Source of the DNA: Jaapia argillacea MUCL 33604
Taxonomy: Eukaryota > Basidiomycota > Agaricomycetes > Jaapiales > Jaapiaceae
Direction of reading: 5' to 3'
Assembly: GCA_000697665.1 (NCBI GenBank)
Contig: KL197717.1
Span: 224,786 to 288,785 of the forward strand
DNA length: 64,000 bases
The stretch's first letter is position 1; every line of letters starts with the position of its first letter. Of the stretch, positions 1 through 12,226 are shown in pieces. The notes beneath the pieces were generated by a model, which was given only the letters and a program-made list of their open reading frames with translations, was not told where the DNA came from and did not search any database. Both the position numbers and the translations under genes were made by a program.

Positions 1-1161
1 GGATACGGAGACAAAATGTGGCTTGGCGGATGGGGGGGGAGCTGAAGACAATATACCCCAGAGACTCGATGCGGATGTGTGTCGAGGACGAGCCGGGGTA
101 GGATATATAAATAAGCAGACCGATAATATAAATATCATGAAGCGTCATGTGAGTGGCTTGAGAGTTTGGTTTGTGAGGTAGGCGTCCAAAGATGGAGGAA
201 GGTAGTGGGGATGCGGGGGACTAGCGTGGTTGTGGTCATACTGGTCGTCGTGATAATGATCGGGGTTCGGGGATGGGGTAACCAAATTTTTGCGCCTCCT
301 GCACACTCTCCGTCACCAAACAATAACGTCCCTTTTGATAATACAACCTCATCGTCCCACCAAAGGGAGACAACCGAGGCAACGGATTGATCGATTCTTG
401 TTAAAAAAAAGTAGAAAATGGCGATGCGATGCTTGAAATGTCTTGGTAGTGTTGACTTGGTGTTGTTGACAATATTGAAACAGTGGGGTGCGAGGTCGAT
501 AAAAAAGATAGAGATGGGAAGCGAGCGAGCGAGACAGAAAGGGGTCCGCAAGGCGGAAAACCAAACCGATCGACGATTCCGTTCTATGAATGGCGGAGTC
601 GATCGGGCGACGAGTCGTCCACAAACAATTTCGGGAAACGATCGTCGCAAGGTGAGGGAGGGTGTCCGGAGAACGTTGGTAACCAAAAACCGATCTAAAA
701 AAACCATAATTTGCGAATGCAGAGGTGCGTGTGTGCGAGAGCGTGTCGTCGCGAAAGTCAAAGAGGTCGACTGGGACCGGGATCCAGCTGCGGTTTGATG
801 GGCGCAGAAGAGGAAAGGTAAATCGTCCATGTCCACGAAAAAAAGGCCGCGAGTTGAGCGAATAATGATAATGCGAAACCAACTTCCGTCGATAATGGCG
901 GTGGGTGAGAAAAGTCTAAGTGTTGCATTAAGGTGGCTCAAGCCGCGGCCTGGATGTATAGCGTTATTTTGATGGCAGGGAGGACAAAGGAGATCGTCCG
1001 CAAAGGCGGCAGACCCCAGCCGAGTGGACCTTTATGAAAAGACCACAAAGAACAAACAAACACGTGTAACGGTCAGCCATGTGTGGACAATGGGTGGATA
1101 GCGGGGACGGTAAATACTCACCTCTAGACTCCGCGATAACGGGGCTCGTTCACACGCTCAC
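1..1161. other. Left-end region without a supportable gene
   Basis: Open frames cross this stretch on both strands, the longest being 268 codons on the minus strand from 941 to 135. Their translations are rich in Arg, Ser and Thr without recognisable domains, and frames on opposite strands overlap each other, so I treat them as chance. The stretch lies just downstream of the minus-strand decapping-activator candidate and probably holds its 3' end and the flank of a gene beyond the window. A TATA-like run (atatataaataa) lies near 103-115, but no gene can be attached to it. Confidence 0.4.
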
Positions 1162-2567
1162 TCAGACACGGGCCACAAAGATTGGAGCAGGCAAGTCTTC
1201 CGGACTAGGAGAATTCTGGAACATTGAACTCGCAAAATACGGTGCCTTCTCTTCTTCTCCTTCACTGTAACTAGTCTTAGCTCCTGGCGACATCCTACGT
1301 GGCGGGCCCGACATAATATGACGCTTCGCCATCTTCGAAGTAGAGGGTCTAAACTCTCCCATCATCTCTGATCCAGACGACGCAGACATGTCCTCGTCAA
1401 ACGACAAATTGAAGACACCTTCACTGGGACTTCGGAAGTGGTTCTTAGGCTGACGACGTTCCGGGGTGACAGGGGCCGTATTAAATGGCCAGCCTGAAGT
1501 CGACGATAGGGGTGCAGTGTGTGGACCGCTTTCGAAGGGGGTGACCTGTTGCCATGTGACCTCCTCGCTACGAGCGCGGACTGGGGTTGACGGTGGGGTA
1601 TCATCGTCGACGTCGGTGGTGTCGTCACACACGGGGAATGCATCCCATTCTGGGAGACTACTGGTCGAAGGACCGGTGGTGGCTGGGCGCCTGACGCTGG
1701 GTCGAACAGCCCGGGTGGGTGCGACGTCTGAGCGTGAAAGGTTGGGAGTGGAGCGGCCCTTCGCGGATGTCGGCAAGGGTACAGAACGTGCCCGCGCTTT
1801 CGATGGGGTGGGCGAGTCGGGGACCTGCATTGGCTGGCGGCGCTTGGCCAACTTGCCGGAAGGGCGTGTAAGCTTAGGAATAGTAACAACGGGGATGCCA
1901 TTGGGGAGAGAGTCAGATTGGCTATCCGAGTCATCCGAAACGACGAAAGGGTCGAAAAGGTTTGAGTTGACCTTGCGGTCGCGGTGGGAAAAAGGAAGAG
2001 TGGGATTGAAGGTAGTTGAAACCTCTGCCTGCGAGGGTATTTCGGGAGCTGGAGGGGACAACTGGTGATGGGGGTGACGCCTCAAGGGTGTACGGTGGTT
2101 GGAGGGTGAAGTGCCCCTATGTGCGATAAGACAACCGATATCTTCAATTAAACGGCTCTCTCGACGACATGTATGGTAGAGATATACCTTGGTACAGCCT
2201 TGTCTTTTGAGGGTTTCTGTCGCATAGTCTTCTCGGGGGTGGGTGTCGCTGACGACGCCCGTTCAACGACTGTGCCTGAAATTTCGGCAACAGCATTTGT
2301 TGGCAATGGGACCTTCTTCTCTTCGTCAACGGGTTGCGCCTGAGCCCTAGCGGGTTGGGGAGACCGCTGGTTATTACCGGACGGGCCCTTGCCTCGAGGC
2401 AGTCGTTGTTGGGGTGTTTGTTGGCGCTGTTGTTGGTGTTGACGGGGAGGATTCGAGCGGGGTGGCTTCGACAAAGTGAGAAGGCCTGGAGTTTTCGTTG
2501 GTTGAACGAGGACGGCAGGGGGTGCTGACGGGTTCCGTCGGTGCGACAAATTTGCTGACGTCGCCAT
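1162..2567 (-). CDS. Candidate mRNA decapping activator with C-terminal Edc1/PNRC-like motif
   Basis: Two exons, 2567-2188 and 2116-1162, joined by a 71-nt GT-AG intron, give about 444 residues. The join reads KDKAVPR|GTSPSNHRTP in frame. Almost the whole protein is disordered and rich in Ser, Pro, Gln and Arg, with many SP and TP sites. Only the last 30 residues look constrained: they read YFASSMFQNSPSPEDLPAPIF just before the stop, close to the Edc1/PNRC pattern YAG-x-x-F followed by a proline-rich LPxPxF segment. In yeast and human proteins this short motif binds Dcp1 and stimulates Dcp2 decapping in the cytoplasm. The family and role are inferred from that motif. The start was placed at MATSANLSHRRNPSAP because that N-terminus looks familiar for agaricomycete homologues; an in-frame ATG lies 12 codons upstream. 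Confidence 0.7.
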
Positions 2568-3706
2568 GGACAAGAACTGTGGGCGTTGTTGGACGAGAAG
2601 CATGGTGAAGGGGGGGCTGATACGGAGAAAGTTGAGGGAGGATTAGAGGCGGGGGAGGGCGGAGAGTTGGGCGTCGTTGTTGACGATGAGCAAGCAGAGG
2701 GAGAATATGGCGGAAAATGATAGAAGTGGGCAGAGAGCCTCGAGGATCCGTTTTACCGGACGGCACAGTGGCGCATTTGGAACTCCGCTGAAGGGTGGCC
2801 GGCATCTGTGCGGTGATTTGCGGGACAATGTGACACATGGGCCCACTTCATTTCACTGCCAACAGAAAGTCTCGATGCTCCACCATCTCGACTTTGCAGA
2901 ATTGGGTTAGCACAGGGAACAGCCCTGACGGAATCTTCGACCCAGATCATTTTTCCCCCTCTTCTTTTCCCCAGCTGAACTTGGACTGCTATCAGCCTCC
3001 AACGCCAAGCTAAGCGCTGGCGATAGGCACAATGTCCGTCCATACACACCCATAATAGTGCAATTGTCGCCAGTGTCTGTCCCCTTCACAGTTGCTTTTG
3101 TGATCTTGTCAACAGTCCATTGTCCGAGTATGTGAGCCATCAATGTCACCGATTGACCAGCATGGAAGTCCCAGAGTCGTAGCAACGATTGTTTGTTGTT
3201 TTGCTGAACCGAGCGTTGGTCGACACCACAGCCACCAGACCAGATAATACAAGTGATCAACAAGAGATCAACGAATATTCGCGAAAGAGCTGCGATCCCA
3301 GTTGGTCTTGCTGTCCGCTGCAGTCTTCATTGCTGCGAGGCTCGACAGAGATCGTCGCTCGGGCTGTCAGTGCCATTGGTACTCCCAGGTCTTGAAGCGT
3401 GAAGAGTGATGGCAGTGGCCTCCTCGCTCGGAAGCTCGGTGGAGCTAAAGACTTCGTCCTTCGCCTCTACTGAGGTCGATCTTGAGGTCTCCATCGTCCA
3501 AGGGCATCGGACGAGGCCTTCGAGCCTCCAGATGCTCTCGTCCAAACAATGCAGGCCAGTCGTCCACACATCTCCCCGTAGTCAGACTCCCGTTGCGTTG
3601 ACCCCCAGCTTAGATCCTTGGATTCCACAAGATACTCGACCCTGAAGGTCTGAAGGCCGAAGCGCAAACCACCATGATATCCAGTTGCACGAGGTAACCA
3701 AGCGAT

Positions 3707-3775
3707 CCGAGCCGTCGTCCAAGTACTTATCCAAGCCGTCGCCCAGGTCATATCCAAGCCGTCGCTTAGGTCATC
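3707..3775. repeat. Short tandem repeat around CCAAGCCGTCGC
   Basis: Three adjacent units share the core TCCAAGCCGTCG or a close variant (GAGCCGTCGTCCAAG), followed by AGGTCAT or AAGTACTTAT. Units are about 18-22 bp and imperfect. No function is visible. Confidence 0.55.
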
Positions 3776-4249
3776 GCCAGTAGGAAGAGCAAGAAACAGT
3801 CAGTGACTGGTGCAAGTTCAAGTTCATGTTCAAGAGAACCACCAAGACCACCCAACGAGTAGGTGGCTCCTGGTTAATCATCGCCATCTGCCGAAGCAGG
3901 CCACATCCTTTCTTTCTTTTGTTGCACTCAAATGGTGGAGATGGATGCCACAAAGGCCAATGCGTTTTGGTGGCATCCGTCCCCAACGTCTGTTGATCTT
4001 TTTGACAATTTACTGAGGGGACGAAGACGTCGTAACCTTGCAATGTTGGTGCGTAAAAGTTGGCTAACGTCCACTTTCTGACTAGGCGAATCGTCGTCGC
4101 TGTGATGAAGATTCCAGACGACCATTGCTTCATCCTCGAACGTCGATCGGTCCACCCTCAAAGTGCTTCCCTCTGCCAACGTCTGACGGCTTGCTCTTCA
4201 TCGAAGCTCAACCTTGACTATGTTTGTCTGAAACAACTTCACCACAAGT

Positions 4250-5000
4250 ACCCCCCTCCGCGCGCTAGAGCATCAATATCGAACTCTCGAAGTATGTTTA
4301 CATCCAACTCCGTTTCATCATAGCCTCCTCCTCACGCTAGAACATCAAGATCGTCTCCCTCGAATCGAACTCTTAAACCGTACATCCAACATCCACATGC
4401 TGAACAACCCCGCTTGCATCGCCTTTTTTAATTCAACTCTATTCGTACCGTGTTAACCCCACCCTTCCCTTCTGTCCCAGAATTCAACTCACTTTGGCTA
4501 ATGCTTCAAACTCTCAAAGGGCGTGTTGCAAGTCTAGTCCTTCCCAAAACCTGCCATTAAACTACGAAAGGAAGGCATAGAGCTATTCTCCCAATCCAAC
4601 CGTGTTACTCTTCAACAACACACGAACCCCCAAGAATATCAACTGACCCGATTCCTACCGTCGCTGAATGTCGAAGGCCGAACAACTCTGTTTTACCTCT
4701 CCTTCCTTGATATTTCAACTTCCCTCGATCCCTATTTCGCAGCCTCGTCCCCTTCCTCCAATGTCAGAGTTGCACTCTCATTGGCTGATACTTCTTCAAA
4801 CTCTCCAAACTCTCAAACGCCATAGTCCAGGCCGAGGTCCACAATCCTCCTCCAACTTCGAATTCCTCATCAAACCGACTCTAGGATTCACACGGCCTCC
4901 AATCCTATTCAAGAAACCTATCGAACCTTCAAGAAACTTGGCCAAATGACCCGATTCCTGCCTATCTTAGTGGTCTTCCTGGAGTGAACACACCCTCGTC
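4250..5000. repeat. Degenerate tandem duplications in pyrimidine-rich DNA
   Basis: Two nested duplications can be read by eye. A unit of about 70 bp at 4253-4320, with the phrase CGCTAGAGCATCAA, is repeated at 4321-4390 as CGCTAGAACATCAA. A longer unit of about 280 bp starting near 4484 (TTGGCTAATGCTTCAAAC) is echoed from near 4775 (TTGGCTGATACTTCTTCAAA), and both end with GACCCGATTCCT (4647 and 4948). Copies differ by substitutions and indels. The origin is not clear. Confidence 0.5.
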
Positions 5001-5709
5001 AAAACTCGGGCATCGAAGCTTCCGAACTTGGAGTTCCCTATCCTCAAGGCCAGACCTCACATTAAAAAAACACCTTCCCTCCGAGTCTCCGACGTACACG
5101 CTCACCCGAAACAAGCAAGTCTGATCCATCCCACATCACTCCGCAGCGAAGGTGTGTGGCGGTTAAAAACAATAAGCATCGTGGCGTTGGCACCAGATCT
5201 ACCCAAGGATAGACACAGATAGAGTTCCAAGATCCAAACGGGAGATGAGGTTAGCCGTTACCACACCAAGACTCGAGGAGCGCGGAGATCGAGCTCGGCG
5301 AGGGACCATATTCCCGGAGTGCGGAACGCATGATCTTTCGAGGGGAAACCTGAATTGTATGACGTATAGCTTGGGATTGACTTCGTGGTGGGGTGTACCA
5401 CATGCACAGCAACTCAGATTAGGACTGCCTCCACCTAGTCAGCTGGTCAACATTGTGGCGAAGCAATTCGCTTTGGCTAAATGAGCTGTCTTGCTTCCGC
5501 TGTGTACCTACAACGTCGTGGCAGAGCTGAAACTTGACGGGTTCTTTCGTTACTATTCGCGGTGGATATGTATACGAAGCAGAATTGAAAAGGAATGTAT
5601 TTGTACTGGACGATACGAAACAAAAAATAAGACAACATTATCCTCCGTACCTAACGCACACTCGCCCTCCGCTGCTTCTCTAAACAGAAATTGCAGTTCA
5701 ACCATCCAC

Positions 5710-7681
5710 TTAGGCGAGGAGCATCTTCCGTGGGTCTTCCAAGTATTCCTTGAGCTTGACTGTATGCGCCACGAAAATAGGATATGGTCAGAATCTCACA
5801 GCGATGAAGGACACAAGCAAAGGACGTACCGAGGAATGTAACAGCTTCCCTTCCGTCAAGCAACCGATGGTCGTAGGTAAGAGCGACGACCATGATCGGC
5901 CGGATGACAATCTGTCCATCTACAACGACGGGGCGATCCTTGATGGAGTGCATACCCAACACGGCGGCTTGGGGGAGGTTAATGATAGGAGTACCATAAA
6001 GTGATCCAAACACGCCGCCGTTGGAGCTGTAGAAAATTCCAAGCATCAGCTTTGCCAACATGACGGTAGTTGGGCTCGAAACATACATAGTGAAAGTACC
6101 ACCAGCCATATCCTCAATGGTGAGTTTACCGTCTCGCGCCTTAAATATCAAAATACTTAGTTCTGCGACGTTGGTGGAGGAGGGGATAAGATATGACATA
6201 CCTTCTTGCCCAAGGCAGCGATCTCGTTCTCAATCTCAACAAAGTTCATACCCTCAGCGTTTCGGACAACGGGAGTGACCAAACCCTTGGGGGTGGCGAC
6301 TGCAACGCTCAGGTCGACATAATCGCGGTAAACGATTTCTTCGCCCTACTTTGCGTCAGAACATAATGGGGACACGTGAGGCAAAGTGCTCACCTCTATC
6401 GAAGCGTTAGCAGCGGGAATCTCCTTCAACGCCAAACACGATGCCTTTGCAAAGGCACTCATGAAACCGAACTTGACGTCATGCACCTTCAACACCTCAT
6501 CTTTGTACTTTTTCCGCATATCCATCAGCGAAGACATGTCAATCTCGTTGAAGGTCGTCAATGACGCAGCGGCGTTTTGAGACTCCTTCAGACGCTCAGC
6601 AATGCGCAAACGCATGCGATTCATCTTCACCTAATTATCAATACCGCCGGTCAGCAAAATGGGAGGCATTCAAAGTAGAAGACAAAACATACTCTCGTCT
6701 CGCTCCTGGCACCGGCAACCTTGGGCGTTTCAGCAGCACTGGGCTTCTTGTCCGCCTGGCCAGTCTTTGCACCAGCACCAGCTTTGTCAACATCCTTTCC
6801 ACTCGCGACCTCCTTCTTCCTCTCCTTATCAGCCTCCTTCTGCGGGGTCACTCCCTCGGTCTTCTTATCCTGCTCTGTGGGTGCCGGAGGAACAGGTGAC
6901 GACTTGTCAACCTGCTGATCCTTGGGTTCCGTCTCGTCCTTGGGGGCAGGGGGAGCGGCACCACCCTCACCAGGCTCAAATTTGAACAGGTCTTGGCCAA
7001 CAGTGACTGTGTCCTCTTCGCTTGCAAGAAGCTCGGTGATGGTACCAGCTGCCGGCGCGTTTACCGACACGTCAATCTAAAGGAAGGGTATTAGCCACCA
7101 GTAGTGTCGGATGGATGGAACAAAGGAAACATGCAGACTCCGTGATGAAATGGCAAGTGTATAGAAGCTCGGAGCTCAGAACATTCGGTCGCACGTTCGT
7201 CGACTCAGATCATTCAACAATTCTCATCTTCATCTCGTCTGTCGGTGCAGATTCCAATGAAAGTGGGGACACTGTCGATGAATACACACCTTGTCGGTCT
7301 CGATAGTTGCAACTTCTTCATCGGCCTCAACTCTGTCACCAGGTTTCTTGTGGAAGGTCTTCAAAGTACCCTCGGAGATTGACTCTGCCATCTGAGGAAC
7401 CTTGACGGTCTCAGCTGTATATGAAGCGATAAATTTCGACTTCCCGACAACGCATATTGTGGCTTTCACAGCAACTCACCTTGTAACAGACGTGTTGAAT
7501 GGAACTGTGCTCGTCGGGCGACCTCCCTAACGTTCAGCCACGAACGCCACGTCAGAAAATCTCGATCACCATAGTCTACACGGTACCACACTCACCAACC
7601 CCTCGACATCGCGACAGCTCCAGCACCTCTCCCGGCCAGTGCACGGCCGCGAGCCACAGCAATGATACGTTTTGACAACAT
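5710..7681 (-). CDS. KGD2: Dihydrolipoyllysine-residue succinyltransferase, E2 of mitochondrial 2-oxoglutarate dehydrogenase
   Basis: The E2 core passes the succinyl group from E1 to CoA in the TCA cycle, in the mitochondrial matrix. Nine exons give 440 residues: 7681-7596, 7526-7480, 7414-7290, 7076-6693, 6630-6394, 6345-6202, 6139-6087, 6026-5830 and 5759-5710. The N-terminus ([19 protein letters not shown]) is Arg/Ala-rich and fits a mitochondrial presequence. A single lipoyl domain follows, from [16 protein letters not shown], with the lipoyl lysine in IETDK at the end of exon 3. A Lys/Glu/Pro/Ala-rich linker comes next, then the catalytic domain starting [18 protein letters not shown] and holding the active-site DHRLLDG motif. 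No E3/E1-binding domain is seen, as expected for this enzyme in fungi. The ATG is the first in frame and starts the presequence. The single-copy structure looks intact. Confidence 0.97.
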
Positions 7682-8592
7682 AATTATTAGAAAAGATGGT
7701 AGAGTGAGATCCGCTGGATGCCAACGATGGCTCTACAGCGAGGCTAGTATGGTGAGAGGAGATGACAAGAGGAAAGAGTTTGTGAAAAAGCCCTGTGCGT
7801 TTGGCGGGATTGGATGATGTACGTATTCCCAGCTGTCGGTCAGATTCGGTAATGTCGCGAAGTTTGTTGCCCCCTGTTTGCCTGGTGACGTCTCACTTTC
7901 GCTGGACAATCTAGTGAATATTCCTCAGCTTTGTCTCATTTTCCTGCTGGAGATGAATGAGTTCTGGTCATCTGTGCAGCTCGCAGAATCTCCGAACCGT
8001 TTTGTTCGAGGGCAGACGCAACCGCGACGCAATGGACGTCCAAACTCGGATGGACGTCGTGGGATCGTGCCGTTGCGGCTCGAGCGGAGAGCCGGAGGAA
8101 TTGGGATGTGCTTGGGCTGCATCAGTCTGCATCCTCGCACAGTGTAAAGGCTGTTACCAACACACACAAAAGTTCGGACGCCGATTGGACATCATGAGAG
8201 AGAATTTTACATCCGCTGAGAAGACTGGAGGATGGCTTTGCGAGCAGTGTGAAGGTTTGGATACTTTATATCCCGGAAGCACCTGATTCCCTTTCATTGC
8301 GGTGGCCGAGACCAATGTTCCTGTGTGGCGGAAGACGAGTCTACCCAGTTATCCATGCGAATACACTCATTCCCTCCTCTATGCCAGTCATACAAGGAAA
8401 CGAATGTCAGCTGGCTACTTATCATAAACGTGATGTCCAGACTCATTCATCATCAATCTCGTGAATCCCACCGCTTCGGAGGTTTCGCGCCTCCGGGGTG
8501 TGAAGGTGCAGGATTTTCGGGATTGCCTCTCCCCGTCAATAGACGAGGCGATTTTACACCCACAATCACTCTGAGGTGAAACCGAGGCAAAG
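7682..8592. other. Intergenic region between KGD2 and the first family gene
   Basis: KGD2 starts at 7681 on the minus strand, so the first few hundred bases are its promoter. A plus-strand frame at 7957-8286 is Cys- and Arg-rich but overlaps an equally long minus-strand frame, and I do not support it as a gene. Nothing else recognisable was seen. Confidence 0.4.
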
Positions 8593-9779
8593 CTAGGCGG
8601 GTTGTTCGTAGATGCGAGTCTCCCACTCAGGAGGCATGATATGCTCCCACTTTTCCAGGAGGCCTTTCGCTTTAGCTCGTATTCCCGCTGTCGCAGGGAA
8701 CTTGGGCCCATCAACAAGATAACTGAGGAACATCATCACATGGGAACGCTGATAGACCTCTCGATGAGAACATCCAACGACGAGCAAGCAAACGTGACCG
8801 ACCTCGAGCAGATCACCCGTGATTTTTTGTTCGTGGAGACAAGAATATCGTGACTCCGCATTCGCCAATTTATCCAACAGTTCCTCACCATCCTTGACAT
8901 CCTCCTGCCAAAAAAGAGGTGGTATTGTCTGGTTAATAACCGAAAAACCAAAACACTCACCTGAGTTATGTCGGTGTCTCCCCGAGCATTTGAGAACTTT
9001 TCGTCAAGCATGTCGAGTAAGTTAGATACTCTCAAAAACACCGAAACTATGCAGCCCAGGTATGCCTGAGACCAAGTTCACAACAGGATGGTCTTGGACT
9101 CACCAGCCCGCCAAAACCAAAAGGCCTTGTAAGCTCGCGCCCTGACCCTATCATAAAGACTACACCTTCTCTCTGGGACCGATGTCCCTTTCGCAGTCAG
9201 AGAGAGACCCACATCTATCGTACTGCTCCTCTGTTCCTTGTCCCAGATTTCTGTTGTGCAACGCCAGTGTCCCTCGCTCAAGACTAGTAGCAGATAACGT
9301 CCAAGGACGCTGCTAATTCTCGTGCCAACCAATTGATGTTGGCCTATAGTAGCAAGGGCTACCTTCAAAGCCACAGCCGAGTCCGGAACGAAGGGATCAA
9401 AATCGTGAACGTCTCGATACTTCTGACGGAGGAAAGCCACGCTTTCAAAGGGGTTGTCGGGGAGACTGTTGAGGTGGATGTAAGTGATTGGTCGTCGTTG
9501 AAAACATACGGATTGAGAGAGAGGCGCACCTTCCTCCTGAGTCCAATTCGACCATAAATACATCACAGATCACTTTGAGGGTGATCTCTCGGAGCTGGCG
9601 CGAACAGTGGAGCAGCGACAATACGGGGTTCGTCTGACGAGGAGACTGGGATCGGCGATGGCGTGATCGATATATTCCGTGGTGATATCTGCCACTACTT
9701 CGTAGAGAAGCTCTGGGGGCAAAGGGACGAAGTTCAGGGGGTGAGATAACGACGCGTCCTGTTCCTGACTCGGGTTCAT
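8593..9779 (-). pseudogene. Frameshifted member (copy A) of the LPPELLYE family
   Basis: This copy is clearly similar to copy B (10426-11609) along its whole length and keeps the same exon layout: 9779-9530, 9465-9104, 9065-8961 and a final exon from about 8911 to 8593 ending MPPEWETRIYEQPA. Exon 1 opens MNPSQEQDASL and carries LPPELLYEVVADITTEYID. Two single-base differences from copy B break the frame. Near 9637 copy A reads GTCTGACGAGG where copy B reads GTCTGACCGAGG, and exon 3 is 105 nt against 104 nt in copy B. The shifts cancel, but everything between them would be read in the wrong frame. Assembly errors could mimic this, so the pseudogene call is likely, not certain. Confidence 0.7.
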
Positions 9780-10425
9780 GTTTGAAAGTGGCTGGTGACA
9801 CCGAAGCTGGGAATAAGTAGTGGTCAGTGATATCACTCAATCACCGTCTTCAGAGCAATGCGTGAAGTTTCAAGACAATCAGTAGGCCAGAACTCGACAG
9901 GCTACAGTTCTTCAGAATGGGTTGAGAGTAAGGAAAGTTGAATGCCACCAATATCGAGACACGACTTGTCACGGTCACGTTGCCTTAGCACGCGATCATC
10001 AGACAACTGACCACAAATCAACGCAGGCGAGACGACGCAGAGGACGGATCGTTCATGAACATACTACGGATACTGCGCCTAGGATCGTAGCAACATGGGC
10101 TCGAGTCTGTACTCCCTTCGATTCCGTAGGTAACACCAACACTGAAGTGGAGGGTTCGAAGTGCAAAACAATGACAACGAATCCGGCGTGACCAGGTTCA
10201 CGATTCCCTCATCCAGTATCGGCGCCGTAGGTCCAGGCGGTGCTCACCACGTTGATGTAAGCCGGCCAGGTCGAAACTTCCCGCCTTGCACGTGTTAAGT
10301 TAAAGAATGCAATGTCATCAGGCCATCATGATGCCATACTACCAAGTAAGCTGCCCCGGGCGGGGGTACCTCGATTCTCGAATATACAATTCCTTGCAGA
10401 CATGTGAGGTTGAACTGAGGTAAAG
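9780..10425. other. Spacer between family copies A and B
   Basis: About 650 bp upstream of copy A and downstream of copy B. A plus-strand frame of 89 codons at 9922-10191 has no recognisable feature. Nothing supportable was found. Confidence 0.4.
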
Positions 10426-11609
10426 CTATGCGGGTTGTTCATCATAGATCCGAGTTTCCCACCCAGGAGGCATGAGATGCCCCCACTTTTCCAAAAGGGC
10501 TTTCGCTTTGGCTCGTATTATTTCTGACGTAGGGAACTCGGGCCCGTCAACGAGATATTTGAGGAACGTCATCACATGGTAGCGCCGATAGACCTTTCGA
10601 TGAGAACGTCCAACAAGGAGTGAGGACAGCGAACCGACCTCGAGCAGATCACCCGTGATTTTTTGTTCGGAGGGAAAGAGGTACTGTGCCTCTGCATCCG
10701 CCAATTTATCCAACAGTTCTTCGCCGCGCTTGACATCCTCCTACAGAGAAAAGCATTGAGATTGTCTGGTTGATGGCTGCAACCCCACCACACTTACCTG
10801 AGCGATGTCGGCGTCGTCCTGAGAGTTTGAGAGCATATCATCAAGCGCTTCCAGGAGGCTAGATACTCTGGATAATTCCGAAACTAAGAACCCCAAGTAT
10901 ACTGAGCGAGATCTTTCATCAGGGCGGTATTGAACTCACCGGACAGCCAAAACCAAAAGGCCTCATAACCCCGTGCCCTCGCCCTAGCATATAAACCCCG
11001 CTTCTTCTTCGGCGCTGATATAGCGTCCACAAGCAGAGAGAGACCCAGAACCTTCATAACCTTCTTCGTCTCCTTGTCCGAGGTTTCCATTGTGTAACGC
11101 CATTGACCTTCGATCAAGACCAGCAACAGGTAACGCGCAAGGACACTCTCAGGATTTGAGCCAGCCACAGACTGAGGATCTGTAGCATCCAGGGCTAAGT
11201 TGAAAGCCGTTCCTGAATCCTCGTCGCGTGGATCAAGATCGTGAACCTCTTCGTATTTTTTACGAAGCGAAGCCACGCGTTCGAAGGGGTTGCAAGAGAG
11301 GCTATCAAATTAAATATAACCGATAGGTCATTGTGGAAAAAAACCTGAATGGGGAGAGATATACCTTCCTTGAGGGTCCAAGTCGACCAGAAATACATCA
11401 ATGATCACCTTGAGGGTGATTTCCCGGAGCTGGCGACAACAGTGGAGCAGCGACAACACAGGGTTCGTCTGACCGAGGAGACTGGGCTCAACGATGGCGT
11501 GGTCAATATATTCCGTGGTGATATCTGCGACTACTTCGTAGAGGAGCTCGGGGGGCAAAGGGACGAGGTTCATGGGGCGAGATAAAAACGCGTCGTGTTC
11601 TCGATTCAT
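10426..11609 (-). CDS. LPPELLYE-family protein of unknown function, copy B
   Basis: Four exons (11609-11365, 11301-10940, 10901-10798, 10740-10426) give 341 residues. The first 80 residues hold the family signature: LPPELLYEVVADITTEYIDH, then NPVLSLLHCCRQLREITLKV and DPQGR just before intron 1. The rest is predicted helical, and the C-terminus reads LLEKWGHLMPPGWETRIYDE. The start of the signature resembles the N-terminal part of an F-box (LPPEL), but I cannot show a complete F-box and do not assign a function. Intron phases (2, 1, 0) match copies C-F. It is the intact nearest relative of copy A, next to it in the same orientation, so the pair looks like a recent tandem duplication. Confidence 0.82.
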
Positions 11610-12226
11610 GAGAGTGGCTGGTGACAGAAGCTGGGGGAAAATGGTCAGCAATATCGCCCGATCATCGTTCACAAAAACCAGAAAGTCTGACTCGCTAGGG
11701 TTCTTGCTACGGACCGATCGCCACATAGCGATAGCAAATGGCATATCTCTACCTGGGCTTTGCGTGGCTCGCTTGTCTCCCCCATGGAGTTTCGCCACCA
11801 GTCTCCTGTCGTAGTCGTTTGCTACCCGGACACAACGAACCCAGCCCACGGGCATCTTGCTCGCGCCCTTCGAGCTCAGTGAATTTCGTCCTCCTGCACC
11901 ATGGGCTGCTACGCTGGATATCATTCCACACACCCTTCTGACTACATCCCCCGTAGTATCACTTAGTTCTATATTATTATTGACGAGTTTTGATTGGGAC
12001 TTTGTTAGCTATTTGACTGCACTATGTGGCATGGATGGATAAAATGTATGCTACGGATTTGGAGACATTGAATCAAATTTCAGCCTACTCGGGGACAGTA
12101 CATTCACAGAAAAGTAAAAGGTGACATTATGTAAGGATTCATGGGGGGTGGATACAGCAGTGTTACAAGTGGCAGGTAGGGGGTAGAGTGAAGGGGAAAG
12201 GAGGTGGGAGAGATGGAAAGAGATGG
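11610..12226. other. Region upstream of copy B, up to the assembly gap
   Basis: Overlapping frames of 60-80 codons occur on both strands without domains. The last 70 bases before the gap become purine-rich (AAGGGGAAAGGAGGTGGGAG), which suggests a low-complexity tract that the assembler could not close. No gene is supported. Confidence 0.4.

Larger units (their letters stand above)
2568..5709. other. 3.1-kb intergenic region, repeat-bearing, no convincing gene
   Basis: The stretch separates two minus-strand genes, so it holds the 5' flank of the decapping-activator candidate and the 3' flank of KGD2. Several frames of 80-155 codons exist on both strands but overlap one another and show no domain. 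From about 4150 to 5030 the plus strand is pyrimidine-rich and contains degenerate tandem duplications (separate entry). At 3707-3770 a phrase close to ATCCAAGCCGTCGCC recurs three times. A non-coding transcript or transposon relic is possible but not shown. Confidence 0.45.

Noticed and set aside
135-941. 268-codon minus-strand frame
   Set aside because: No domain, biased Arg/Ser/Thr composition, and several overlapping frames of similar length on the other strand.
2374-3263. Frames of 77-154 codons around 2.4-3.3 kb on both strands
   Set aside because: Those overlapping the decapping-activator exon are shadows; the others have no recognisable features and contradict each other.
7957-8286. 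Cys-rich 109-codon plus-strand frame
   Set aside because: Overlaps an antisense frame of similar size and shows no zinc-finger spacing or relatives I recognise.
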